DNA of 64,000 nt from Halorussus salilacus (GTDB taxonomy: Archaea; Halobacteriota; Halobacteria; Halobacteriales; Haladaptataceae): contig NZ_CP099993.1 in the NCBI RefSeq assembly GCF_024138125.1, positions 1,426,001 to 1,490,000 on the forward strand, read 5' to 3'. Shown here in pieces: positions 27,186-34,995 of this stretch. A program made the position numbers and the translations under genes. The notes under the pieces are model-generated. The model was not told where the DNA came from and did not search any database. It was given only the letters and a program-made list of their open reading frames with translations. Position 1 is the first letter of the stretch, and every line of letters starts with the position of its first letter.

Positions 27186-27248
27186 TTCAGTACAAACCAG
27201 TATGGTTCAGTACAAACCAGTATGGTTCAGTACAAATCGGTATCTCGG
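27186..27248. repeat. Three 20-bp direct repeats
   Basis: The unit TTCAGTACAAACCAGTATGG occurs at 27186-27205 and again, identically, at 27206-27225; a third, partly diverged copy (TTCAGTACAAATCGGTAT...) follows at 27226, and a fourth TTCAG begins at 27249. The unit is A/T-richer than the genome, contains the partly dyadic TACAAACCAGTA, and has helical spacing close to two turns, so it could be a multiple protein-binding site or an element end. Confidence 0.85.
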
Positions 27249-27309
27249 TTCAGAAGTCCGTGTAACGCCGGTTTGGAATCGACGGTCGGGGGAGCCGAGC
27301 GGAGCCGCG

Positions 27310-29529
27310 CTACCGCCGCCCGCCGAGCGTCACGACCCACAGCGTCCCGAGCCCGAACAGGTAGGCCGCAGAGAGCGGGATGGCGATGAGGAACATCGTG
27401 TAGAGGCTGTCGGGGGTCAGGAGCCCTGCGGCCGCGAAGATGGCGATGGTGACCTCCCGCCACTTGTTCTTCATCGTCTCGAACGAGAGGATGTCGCCCC
27501 AGTGGAACAGCCACATCGTGAGCGGCACGTCGGCGAGCAGGCCGATGCCCGCGGTGGTGAAGAACACGAGCCAGAAGAAGTTGCTGACCCGGTAGGAGAT
27601 TATCATCTCGGCGCGAACGGCGTCGGCGACCAGCCACGAGATGACGCTGGGCGCGACGAACGCGTAGCCGAGCGCGCTCCCGCCGAGCAGGCCGAGCGCG
27701 ATGGTGCCGCCCCAGACGCCGAACACCCGGCGGTCGCCCGCGGCGAGTCCGCGCTCCTTCATCGCGGGCCAGGCCCAGTAGAGCAGGACCGGCAGGACCG
27801 CGACCCCAGCGAGCAGGGTCGATATCTTGACCTCGAAGATGAGCGCCTCGACGGGGTGCAACACCACGATGTCGAGAATCTCCTCGCCCGACCCGGGTTC
27901 GGGCCGGACCTCGGCGGGAAGCCGCCGGAGGAAGTCCTCGCGGATGTCGCCGATGCCGCCCATGTAGAGGAACGTGAACACCGAGGCGAGCACGGCCATG
28001 AAGATGCCGACCAGCCAGAACATCTTCGAGGTGAGGCTGTCGAGGATGAACCGGATGTCGTAGTACCACCCGCCGATGTCCTCCTCGGTGGTCTCCTCGT
28101 CGGTGAAGGCGTCGGCCATGCCCGCGGCGGTGCTCTGGACCGGGTTGTCCGACCGCTCGGGTTCGCGGGGGAAGGTCGCCTCCTCGGTGTCGGCGTCGTC
28201 TTCACCCTCGTCGGCTTCGGCCGCCTCGGCGTCCTCGTCCTCGTCGGGATTGAACTCGTCCCAGCGGTCGAGGATGACCTGAGCCTTCTCGCCGTCGTCG
28301 TCGTCCATCGCCTGCCGGGCGTGGTCGACGGCCTCGGCCTCGGACATCTCCTCGAAGACCTGCGGCGGGGCCGCCCGGACGCCGCCCGCGTCGAGGCCGT
28401 CGAGGTCGATGTCCCCGGGCGACCGACCGCGTCCGGGTTCGGGACCCGTTCCGATCTCGTTGAGCGCGCGGAGGACGTAGTAGGCCACCGCCACCACGAG
28501 GGTCAGGACCGCGGCTCCCGCGGCGACCGCGAGGACCGACTGCCCCCGCGGAAGCCCGACCACCGACTCGACCGGCGGAAGCCGGTACGCGGCCGGGAGG
28601 CTACCGTTGACGGCCTCGCGCGCCCCGCCGGTCAGGACCATCCGGACGGCGAGGAACGCGAGGACGGGCGCGCCCGCGATTCGAATCCAGTCGTCCCTGA
28701 GGACTCCGGCGACGCTCACCCGCTCGCCCGCACGCTTGAGCGTCACCACGACCTTCGTGAGATAGAGGCTGAACGCGTAGAGGAGGATGAGCGGCGTCGC
28801 CCACATCAGCTGGGTGAACGGGTCGGGCGGCGACGCGAGCGCGCCGAACACGAAGATGCCCATGATGGCGTAGCGCCACTTGTCGCGGAACGTCTCGTAG
28901 GGCACGATACCCGTGTACCCGAGGCCGCTCATCGCGAGCGGGAGCTCCGCGGCGAGGCCGAACGACAGCGAGAGAAAGAGGATGAACTCGGTCCACTTGA
29001 CGATGGAGTAGTTGGTCTGGAACCCGGCGGTCAGCGCGTTGTCGGCGAGGAACTGGAACATCAGCGGGAAGAAGACCGCGTAGCCGTAGATGACGCCGCC
29101 GACGAACAGCCCGAGCGCCAGCGCGACGAGGACCGCTATCTTCCAGCGAGCGATGGGGGCGTCGGGATACCAGTGCTTGTTCCGGAACTCGTGGCGAGCG
29201 TAGTAGAGCAGAACCGGAAGCGCGACGAGGACGCCCGCGACGACGCCGATCTTGGCCTGTAACAGGATGACGTCGAACGGCGTGACCGCGACGATGGTGA
29301 TGCTCTCGGCGATGTCGGGCGACATCTGGGCCGTGGTGACGTCCTTGAGGTACGGCCACCCGACCCCCCGGAGCGCGTAGAAACAGCCCAAGAATCCAAT
29401 CAAGAAGACTATGAAGACCTTGCGGAGGTGGTCCTGCGCCGTCGAGAGCATCGCGCCGATGGTTTCGCGACCGCTGTTGACGGCGCGGGCAGTGTCCTCG
29501 TCGACGATGCTACTTCCAGTTCCGGACAT
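27310..29529 (-). CDS. tatCt: Double TatC translocase subunit (TatCt)
   Basis: A 739-residue protein consisting of two TatC-like six-helix modules. The N-terminal module (about residues 30-300) includes FGLAAELPLAMSGLG; the C-terminal module (about 500-735) includes GIGLLADVPLTMWLF. They are joined by extra helices and a long acidic cytoplasmic linker (about 370-490). TatC recognises twin-arginine signal peptides and, with TatA, moves folded proteins. This fourteen-helix form is known only in haloarchaea, where it is essential in species tested. The start at 29529 is preceded by a TTGATAACC box 28 nt upstream. It is divergent from tatCo, sharing a 93-bp promoter region. Confidence 0.94.
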   Translation of the reverse strand: MSGTGSSIVDEDTARAVNSGRETIGAMLSTAQDHLRKVFIVFLIGFLGCFYALRGVGWPYLKDVTTAQMSPDIAESITIVAVTPFDVILLQAKIGVVAGVLVALPVLLYYARHEFRNKHWYPDAPIARWKIAVLVALALGLFVGGVIYGYAVFFPLMFQFLADNALTAGFQTNYSIVKWTEFILFLSLSFGLAAELPLAMSGLGYTGIVPYETFRDKWRYAIMGIFVFGALASPPDPFTQLMWATPLILLYAFSLYLTKVVVTLKRAGERVSVAGVLRDDWIRIAGAPVLAFLAVRMVLTGGAREAVNGSLPAAYRLPPVESVVGLPRGQSVLAVAAGAAVLTLVVAVAYYVLRALNEIGTGPEPGRGRSPGDIDLDGLDAGGVRAAPPQVFEEMSEAEAVDHARQAMDDDDGEKAQVILDRWDEFNPDEDEDAEAAEADEGEDDADTEEATFPREPERSDNPVQSTAAGMADAFTDEETTEEDIGGWYYDIRFILDSLTSKMFWLVGIFMAVLASVFTFLYMGGIGDIREDFLRRLPAEVRPEPGSGEEILDIVVLHPVEALIFEVKISTLLAGVAVLPVLLYWAWPAMKERGLAAGDRRVFGVWGGTIALGLLGGSALGYAFVAPSVISWLVADAVRAEMIISYRVSNFFWLVFFTTAGIGLLADVPLTMWLFHWGDILSFETMKNKWREVTIAIFAAAGLLTPDSLYTMFLIAIPLSAAYLFGLGTLWVVTLGGRR

Positions 29530-29622
29530 TCCTTGCGAGTGGTAGCTGTGTCTCGGTTATCAATCTTCTCGTCCCTCCAAGAGAAGAAAGCCTATAATGG
29601 CGGCGGCGCTTAGCACGACTGA
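29530..29622. promoter_or_regulatory. Divergent tatCt/tatCo promoter region
   Basis: This 93-bp gap carries a TATA-like TTGATAACC for the leftward tatCt (about 28 nt from its ATG) and CCTATAATGG for the rightward tatCo (about 28 nt from its ATG). Both transcripts would be leaderless. Confidence 0.6.
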
Positions 29623-30468
29623 ATGGCTGACGAAACGGAGGCGACGGCGGGAGCGGGGAATCTCTCGCCCGCGACCGACGACGCCGCGGTCGACCAGCCC
29701 CCGGAACCGGTGAGCGACCGCGAGCGCGAGGTCCCCGAAGAGCCGCTCGAAGACGAGGAGATGCCGCTGACCGAGCACATCGAGGAGATGATAAAGCGGC
29801 TCGCGGTCGTCATCGCCGTCGCGGGGGTCGTCACCGCCATCGCGCTTCCGGTCACCGAGGAGGTCATCAACCACCTCTGGTACAACGTCATCCCCATCGA
29901 CCAGGTCGGCGAGGACGGCCGCCCGCGCATCTACCACCCGCTCGCGCTGGTGCTGACCAAGCTGAAGGTCGCGAGCCTCGCGGGCGTCATCATCGCGCTC
30001 CCCGTCTTCGTCTACGAGACGTACCTGTTCATGCGCCCCGGGCTCTACCCCCACGAGCGCCGGTACTACCTCGCGGCGGTACCGACCAGCCTCGTGCTGG
30101 CGTTCGTGGGCGTGAGCTTCGCGTACTTCCTCGTCCTTCCCGCCATCTTCACCTACTTCGTCTACTACACGCAGGACGTGGCCATCACGGCGTTCGGGCT
30201 GACGAAGACGTTCAACCTCATCCTGATGCTGATGGGGTACCTCGCGGTCGTGTTCCAGATTCCGCTGTTCATAATGCTCGCCATCATGATGGGCCTGACC
30301 ACCCGCCAGTGGCTCGCCGACCGCCGACTCCTGTTCTGGGGCGGGTTCCTCGGCATCTCGTTCCTGTTCACCCCCGACCCGACCGGGATGGCACCCATCC
30401 TCGTCACCGTGACGATGATACTCCTGTTCGAGGGCACCCTCCTCCTGCTGAAGTGGACGGGCAACTGA
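29623..30468 (+). CDS. tatCo: Single TatC translocase subunit (TatCo)
   Basis: A 281-residue TatC with an extended acidic N-terminus (about 45 residues, DETEATAGAGNLSPATDDAAVDQPPEP...). Then comes the family start MPLTEHIEEMIKRLAVVI, six helices, a periplasmic FVYETYLFMRPGLYPHERRYY loop with the conserved P-G-L and E-R, and FQIPLFIMLAIMMGL and the closing FTPDPTGMAPI. It is the standard signal-binding subunit. Together with tatCt it serves the Tat pathway that haloarchaea use for most secreted proteins. The divergent pairing with tatCt is the known haloarchaeal arrangement. Confidence 0.94.
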   Translation: MADETEATAGAGNLSPATDDAAVDQPPEPVSDREREVPEEPLEDEEMPLTEHIEEMIKRLAVVIAVAGVVTAIALPVTEEVINHLWYNVIPIDQVGEDGRPRIYHPLALVLTKLKVASLAGVIIALPVFVYETYLFMRPGLYPHERRYYLAAVPTSLVLAFVGVSFAYFLVLPAIFTYFVYYTQDVAITAFGLTKTFNLILMLMGYLAVVFQIPLFIMLAIMMGLTTRQWLADRRLLFWGGFLGISFLFTPDPTGMAPILVTVTMILLFEGTLLLLKWTGN

Positions 30469-30605
30469 CCCGAACGCCGCCCGTTCCTCTCTCGTCCCCC
30501 TCGGCACGCACACCGACGGACCGTTCCGTCGAGCAACGGCGAATTTCTCGCGGCGTAATCGGTGGATAACTAAGGGGGAGGAGCACCTACGACGTGATAG
30601 CGTTC

Positions 30606-30700
30606 GCGCCTGCCACTTAGCTCGCGTGCCAGCAGCTACGAACCGCAGTTCGCGTGCCAGCAAACTGCCACCCTGGGTGCGAACGCCCGTGCCACTTTCT
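30606..30700. repeat. Degenerate short repeats around TGCCAC/TGCCAG
   Basis: Between tatCo and larE a degenerate motif recurs about every 20-25 bp: CGCCTGCCACTTAGCT, CGCGTGCCAGCAGCT, CGCGTGCCAGCAAACT and CCGTGCCACTTTCT. The two central copies share CGCGTGCCAGCA exactly. I see no ORF in the 282-bp gap; the larE-proximal part has G+C-rich GCGAGCG repeats. Confidence 0.5.
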
Positions 30701-30750
30701 ACGAGCGAGCGACCGTCTCGCGAGCGGAGCGAGCGAGACCCCGAAAGTCG

Positions 30751-31635
30751 CTACTCCGCGGTCGGGTAGTCGGTCGCGAAAACGTCCTCCACGAGCGGTT
30801 CGTCCGTCTCGTCGGCGTTCGCCTCCTCGCCCTCGGGGCTGACGCTTCCCGTCCGATACCCGTCGAGGTCGAGCGTGACGTGGTCGAACCCGAGGTCGGT
30901 CAGGCGGTCGCGGGCCGCCGCCGCGAAGTCGGGGTTCAGGGCGGCCTCCAGTTCGTCGGCCCCGACCTCGATGCGGGCGAGACCGTCGTGGTCCCGGACG
31001 CGGAACTGCGAGAACCCCCACTCCCGGAGGAGCGCCTCGGCGCGCTCGACGCGAGTGAGTTTCTGCTCGGTGACTTCGAGTCCGGTGGGAATCCGCGAGG
31101 AGAGACACGCCATCGAGGGCTTGTCGGCGACCGAGAGGTCGTAGCCGTCGGCGAGTTCGCGGACCTCCGACTTCGAGATGTCGTGAGCCAGCAGGGGCGA
31201 GTAGGCGTCGAGTTCGTCCACCGCCCGGAGCCCCGGCCGGTGGCCGCAGTCGGCGTCGCTGGCGTTCGTACCGTCGCAGACGACCGAGTAGCCCAGTCGC
31301 TCGGCGGTCTCGAACATCTTCCCCAGCCGCATGGTCCGACAGTGGTAACACCGGTCGCCGTCGTTGGCGACGAACTTCGGGTCGTCGAGTTCGGAGAACT
31401 CGACGACCTCGTGGCGGATGCCGATCTCGTCGGCGACCCGCCTCGCGTCGTCCAGTTCCGCCGCCGGGAGCGTCTCGCTCTTGGCGGTACACGCCACCGC
31501 GTCGTCGCCCAGCGCGTCGCGGGCCAGCGCCGCGACGACGCTCGAATCCACCCCGCCCGAGAACGCGACGACGACGCCGTCGCGCTCGGCGAGGTCCTCG
31601 CGGACCGCCTGCGCTTTCTCCTCGACTGTGGCCAT
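30751..31635 (-). CDS. larE: Nickel-pincer cofactor sulfur transferase LarE
   Basis: A 294-residue PP-loop ATP pyrophosphatase. The nucleotide loop SGGVDSS is at residues 26-32. Cys177, in DKPSMACLSSRIP, aligns with the sacrificial Cys of bacterial LarE that donates its sulfur to the pyridinium dithiocarboxylic acid backbone of the nickel-pincer cofactor. A CxxC-like CYHC at 96-99 might bind metal or allow a cluster-dependent mechanism as proposed for other LarE types. The product adenylates and thiolates the LarB product. larB lies 9 kb away at 40674; larC and larA are not in the window. Confidence 0.9.
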   Translation of the reverse strand: MATVEEKAQAVREDLAERDGVVVAFSGGVDSSVVAALARDALGDDAVACTAKSETLPAAELDDARRVADEIGIRHEVVEFSELDDPKFVANDGDRCYHCRTMRLGKMFETAERLGYSVVCDGTNASDADCGHRPGLRAVDELDAYSPLLAHDISKSEVRELADGYDLSVADKPSMACLSSRIPTGLEVTEQKLTRVERAEALLREWGFSQFRVRDHDGLARIEVGADELEAALNPDFAAAARDRLTDLGFDHVTLDLDGYRTGSVSPEGEEANADETDEPLVEDVFATDYPTAE

Positions 31636-31693
31636 GTCCGGGTGCTTGGGGCTTCCGGGAGAAAAGCGCGTTGACCTGCGCGGCGGGAAACGG

Positions 31694-32032
31694 CTACTCG
31701 GACTCGGGGATATGGTCGAGCAGGTCCCACTCGAACTGCGCGAGATCCTCGGCCGCAGGGTTGTCGCGGTTTATCTGGTACATCTGGCTGTTGCCGACCG
31801 TACGGGTCTCCTCGACCAGACCGTAGGCCACGAGGTCGTCGATGTGTTCGTAGAAGGTACTGCGGTCGATGCCCGCGAGCCGGGAGATGTCGGTGGGATT
31901 GAGATCGCGGTTGTTCTCGCCGAGTAGCACCGTTAGAATCTTCACCTTCGCGTGCGGCACGAGGACGTCGGTCAAGACGGTATCCTCCGCGGCGGCCTCA
32001 TTGGTTCCATCTTTCGCTTTCGGGGCGCTCAT
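31694..32032 (-). CDS. Winged-helix transcriptional regulator
   Basis: A 112-residue protein. After an acidic leader (MSAPKAKDGTNEAAAED) a winged helix-turn-helix runs from about residue 24 to 95: VKILTVLLGENNRDLNPTDISRLAGIDRSTFYEHIDDLVAYGLVEETRTVGNSQMYQINR. The recognition helix is DRSTFYEHIDDL and the wing VEETRTVGNSQMYQI. The fold is ArsR/MarR-like, common among haloarchaeal regulators, and has no visible ligand Cys. Two in-frame starts exist (GTG 32050 and ATG 32032); a TTTAAG box at about 32061-32066 favours 32032, and an upstream TATATTA near 32080 would suit the longer form. It ends 59 bp before the larE start, same strand, so co-transcription is possible. Confidence 0.8.
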   Translation of the reverse strand: MSAPKAKDGTNEAAAEDTVLTDVLVPHAKVKILTVLLGENNRDLNPTDISRLAGIDRSTFYEHIDDLVAYGLVEETRTVGNSQMYQINRDNPAAEDLAQFEWDLLDHIPESE

Positions 32033-32168
32033 CCTGTCGGATAGATTCACCCCGATGACTTAAAGACTGTGGTTAATATACTATTGTTAGTTGGTTTGTA
32101 ATACGCGATACTGTTGTTTTATTCCGATAGATATAAACGGCGAGTTTGAGTCAATTGTACCTACGCAG

Positions 32169-32453
32169 ATGAGCGACGAGGAGACGGAATTACGGATTAA
32201 AATTGTCAGGAAACTCGCGCGTAAGCGGGTGGTCGGAAGTCACAAGAAGCAGGTGGATACCGTCAAAAACTGGGTTACCTCCGACGAACAAGGGCGAGCG
32301 GAGGAACAAATCCGCGAGATGATTCGAGATTCGGAAGCGCCGCTCGAAGGCTACGGCGGTAGCCGAGACAACGTCAGACTGACGAGTATCGAGGACGCGA
32401 AAGCGTACATCGAGGACCGTGGCGGCGAACTTCCGTGGGGTCTCCGCGACTGA
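32169..32453 (+). CDS. Small charged protein of unknown function
   Basis: A 94-residue highly charged protein: MSDEETELRIKIVRKLARKRVVGSHKKQVDTVKNW... then EEQIREMIRDSEAPLEGYGGSRDNVRLTSIEDAKAYIEDRGGELPWGLRD. The N-terminal third is basic and helical, the remainder acidic; the composition could suit nucleic-acid or protein binding, but no domain is recognised. The ATG at 32169 follows a GATATAAAC box by about 35 nt. Codons ending in A/T are frequent (for example ATTGTC, AAAAAC), unlike neighbouring core genes, which points to a foreign or weakly expressed gene. Confidence 0.65.
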   Translation: MSDEETELRIKIVRKLARKRVVGSHKKQVDTVKNWVTSDEQGRAEEQIREMIRDSEAPLEGYGGSRDNVRLTSIEDAKAYIEDRGGELPWGLRD

Positions 32454-32532
32454 CTCCCGCCCGCGACATCGCACTCAGAGCACGTACCACTCCGCGAATA
32501 TTTTTAAGCGCGGGATGGGTACTACGGCGCGA

Positions 32533-34518
32533 ATGGAGTTGGAGGCGATACCCGGCGTCGGGTCGAAGACGGCCGACGCGCTCTCGCAACTGGACGACCC
32601 CGAATCCGCGCTGGCGGCGGGCGACGTGGCGGAGCTCGCCAGCGCGCCCGGCATCACCGAGGGGCGAGCCGCGAGCATCGCGCGGGCGGCGGTCCGCGAG
32701 CGCCACGACGACCCCGGCGGCTTCCTCGCGACCGACCGCGCCGACGAACTCTACCGCGACGTGCTCGGCCTGCTGAAGGACCGGACCGTCACGAGCTACG
32801 GCGAGAAGCGCCTCGAAACTCTCTATCCCAGCGGGGCGGCCTCCCGCATCGAGGAGGTTCGGGAGTTCACCGAGCGCGCGCTTGCGCGCGACCCCGACGA
32901 GGCGGTGCTCGACGCCCTCGCCGACGTCGAACCCCTCGCCGAGCCCCGGAACGTGACGGTCCGCGACAGGTGTCTGGCGACCGCCGACGCCGAGCGCTAC
33001 ACCGAGGCCCAGCAGGCGATTCCCGAGATGAGCGTCGAGGTGGTAGAGGACGCCCGGGACCTCGCCGACCTCGCCCGCGGGTACTCGACCGTGGTCGCGC
33101 TCGACGAGGAGTTCGCGGGCGTGAGCGTCGACGGCGACGTTCGCGTCGAACCCGACGCGCTGGAGCGTCCGGCCGAAATCGTGCCCGAGCGACCCCTCGC
33201 CTTCTTCGCGGCGAATCGCGACAGTCTGCGGGCCGCCGCGCGGGTCCACCGCCGGGCGGGCATCGACCCGCCGCTCGACCTCGACGCGCTCGAATCCGCG
33301 CTGGAGCGCGTGGATTCGGACGGCACCGTGGTCGGCGACGACGAACTCGACCGACTGGCCCGCGCCATCGACGACCTCGACGCCGCGGTCTCGACCGCCG
33401 AGAGCGTCGCCAACGACCACCTCCGGGACGCCATCGAGGAGCGCGACGTGACCGTCGAGGGGTCGGACCTGCTGTCGCTGGTCGAGCAGGGCGCGGGGGT
33501 CGATTCCCTGCTCTCCCGGGAGCTGAGCGACGAGTACGCCGCCGCCGTCGCCGCCGCGCGCGAGGAGCTCGTCGAGTCGCTCGACCTCGACGCGGGCGAG
33601 GCCGAGGTCGCGCGCCGGGCGTTCCCCGAAGAGCCGACCTTCCCGGTCGAGCGCGAGGAGGAGGCCGTCTCGCGGCTCCGCGAGGACCTCGTCGCCGCCA
33701 AGGACCGACGGGCCGCCCGCCGGAAGCGCGAACTCGCCGCCGACCTCGCCGAGAGCCGCGGGGCCGCCGAAAAGCTGGTCCGGACCGCGCTCGAACTCGA
33801 CGTGGAGCTGGCCATCGCGCGGTTCGCCGAGGACTTCGACTGCGCGATACCGGAGTTCGCGGGCGAGGAGTCGGCGGCGTCCGGATTCGAGATACGGGGC
33901 GGGCGCTCGCCCCTGCTCGACGTCGACTTCGCCGACGTGGAGCCGGTCGACTACGGCGTCTCGGACGTGGCACTGCTCTCGGGGGTCAACAGCGGCGGGA
34001 AGACCTCGACCCTCGACCTCGTTGCGGTGGTGGTGATTCTGGCCCACATGGGCCTGCCCGTCCCCGCCGAGGAGGCCCGACTGGAGCGGTTCGGCGAACT
34101 CCACTACCACGCCAAGACGCAGGGCACCCTCGACGCGGGCGCGTTCGAGTCCACCCTCCGGGAGTTCGCGGAGCTGACGGGAGGCGGGGGCGACAGACTC
34201 GTGCTGGTCGACGAACTGGAGAGCATCACCGAACCCGGCGCGAGCGCCAAGATAATCGCGGGCATCCTCGAAGAGCTACGCGGCAAGGACGTGACCGGCG
34301 TGTTCGTCTCCCACCTCGCGGCCGAGATTCGGGAGATGGCCGACTACGACGTGCCCGTCGACGGCATCGAGGCGAAGGGACTGGAGGACGGGGAGTTAGT
34401 CGTGAATCGGTCGCCCGTCAAGGACCACCTCGCGCGCTCGACGCCGGAGTTGATCGTCGAGAAGCTGGCTGGAGATTCGGACGGGGAGTTCTACGACCGA
34501 CTGCTGGAGAAATTCTAG
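32533..34518 (+). CDS. MutS-like ATPase with N-terminal helix-hairpin-helix
   Basis: A 661-residue protein. Residues 1-60 contain tandem helix-hairpin-helix-like DNA-binding motifs (IPGVGSKTADALSQLD, ASAPGITEGRAASIA). The middle is helical, corresponding to MutS lever/clamp segments. The C-terminal ATPase begins around 470 with VALLSGVNSGGKTSTLDLV (Walker A), continues with LVLVDELESITEPG (Walker B) and GVFVSHLAAEI (switch His). There is no mismatch-recognition domain I, so it resembles the MutS2/MutS5 class rather than mismatch-repair MutS1. No Smr nuclease is attached. The ATG at 32533 is about 28 nt from TATTTTTAAG, a good TATA box, so upstream starts are rejected. Confidence 0.82.
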   Translation: MELEAIPGVGSKTADALSQLDDPESALAAGDVAELASAPGITEGRAASIARAAVRERHDDPGGFLATDRADELYRDVLGLLKDRTVTSYGEKRLETLYPSGAASRIEEVREFTERALARDPDEAVLDALADVEPLAEPRNVTVRDRCLATADAERYTEAQQAIPEMSVEVVEDARDLADLARGYSTVVALDEEFAGVSVDGDVRVEPDALERPAEIVPERPLAFFAANRDSLRAAARVHRRAGIDPPLDLDALESALERVDSDGTVVGDDELDRLARAIDDLDAAVSTAESVANDHLRDAIEERDVTVEGSDLLSLVEQGAGVDSLLSRELSDEYAAAVAAAREELVESLDLDAGEAEVARRAFPEEPTFPVEREEEAVSRLREDLVAAKDRRAARRKRELAADLAESRGAAEKLVRTALELDVELAIARFAEDFDCAIPEFAGEESAASGFEIRGGRSPLLDVDFADVEPVDYGVSDVALLSGVNSGGKTSTLDLVAVVVILAHMGLPVPAEEARLERFGELHYHAKTQGTLDAGAFESTLREFAELTGGGGDRLVLVDELESITEPGASAKIIAGILEELRGKDVTGVFVSHLAAEIREMADYDVPVDGIEAKGLEDGELVVNRSPVKDHLARSTPELIVEKLAGDSDGEFYDRLLEKF

Positions 34519-34995
34519 CGGCGCGTCGGAGTGGCCGGAATTCCCGGTATTTTCGGGACGATTGGAGCGAACACGGAGCTAGCTACCGCCGGTACCACGG
34601 AGTACCGCATCCGCACCGCACGGCACCGCTACCGCAGACCTCGACCCTCCCCAGCCTCTTGCGTTGCTCAGTCGCTTCGCTCCCTGCGCTACCCGTCCAC
34701 CGTCAGAGCTTCGCTCTGACGAGCCCTCGTTCGCTCCGCTCACGAGGACCTCGCGCGTGCTGGCGCGGCGCGAGAGCTCTCGCGCCGCGCCAGCACGCGC
34801 CGAGGGGTCGGACGGGGCCCTCAACAGTCGGAGGTGGAACGCCTCGTCACCGGAGAGGTCGGGCATCTGGTAGTCGGAACGTCGAAGCCGAACCGAACCG
34901 ACCGAGAGACCCCGAATCGCCGGTTCGAACGCCTCTCCCCCCTAATATTTTCGCCTGCCGAAAGGTTAAGTAGCTGGGACAGCGAGGTGAAAGTG
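34519..34995. other. Intergenic region upstream of orc/cdc6
   Basis: A 477-bp gap without a supported gene. It has a small hairpin at 34704-34722 (GTCAGAGC/GCTCTGAC around TTC), a 48-bp perfect palindrome at 34753-34800, and a promoter-like CTAATATTTT at about 34941-34950. I looked for origin recognition boxes and an A/T-rich unwinding element and saw neither. Confidence 0.5.
34753..34800. repeat. 48-bp perfect palindrome (two 24-bp arms, no spacer)
   Basis: Bases 34753-34776 are the exact reverse complement of 34777-34800, centred on GAG|CTC. The arms are made of GCGC/GGCG-type steps. Perfect palindromes this long are unstable in most bacteria, so its presence 195 bp upstream of a replication-initiator gene is notable. 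Confidence 0.9.

Noticed and set aside
34519-34995. Replication origin next to orc/cdc6
   Set aside because: No origin recognition boxes and no A/T-rich unwinding element; only a palindrome and ordinary promoter boxes.
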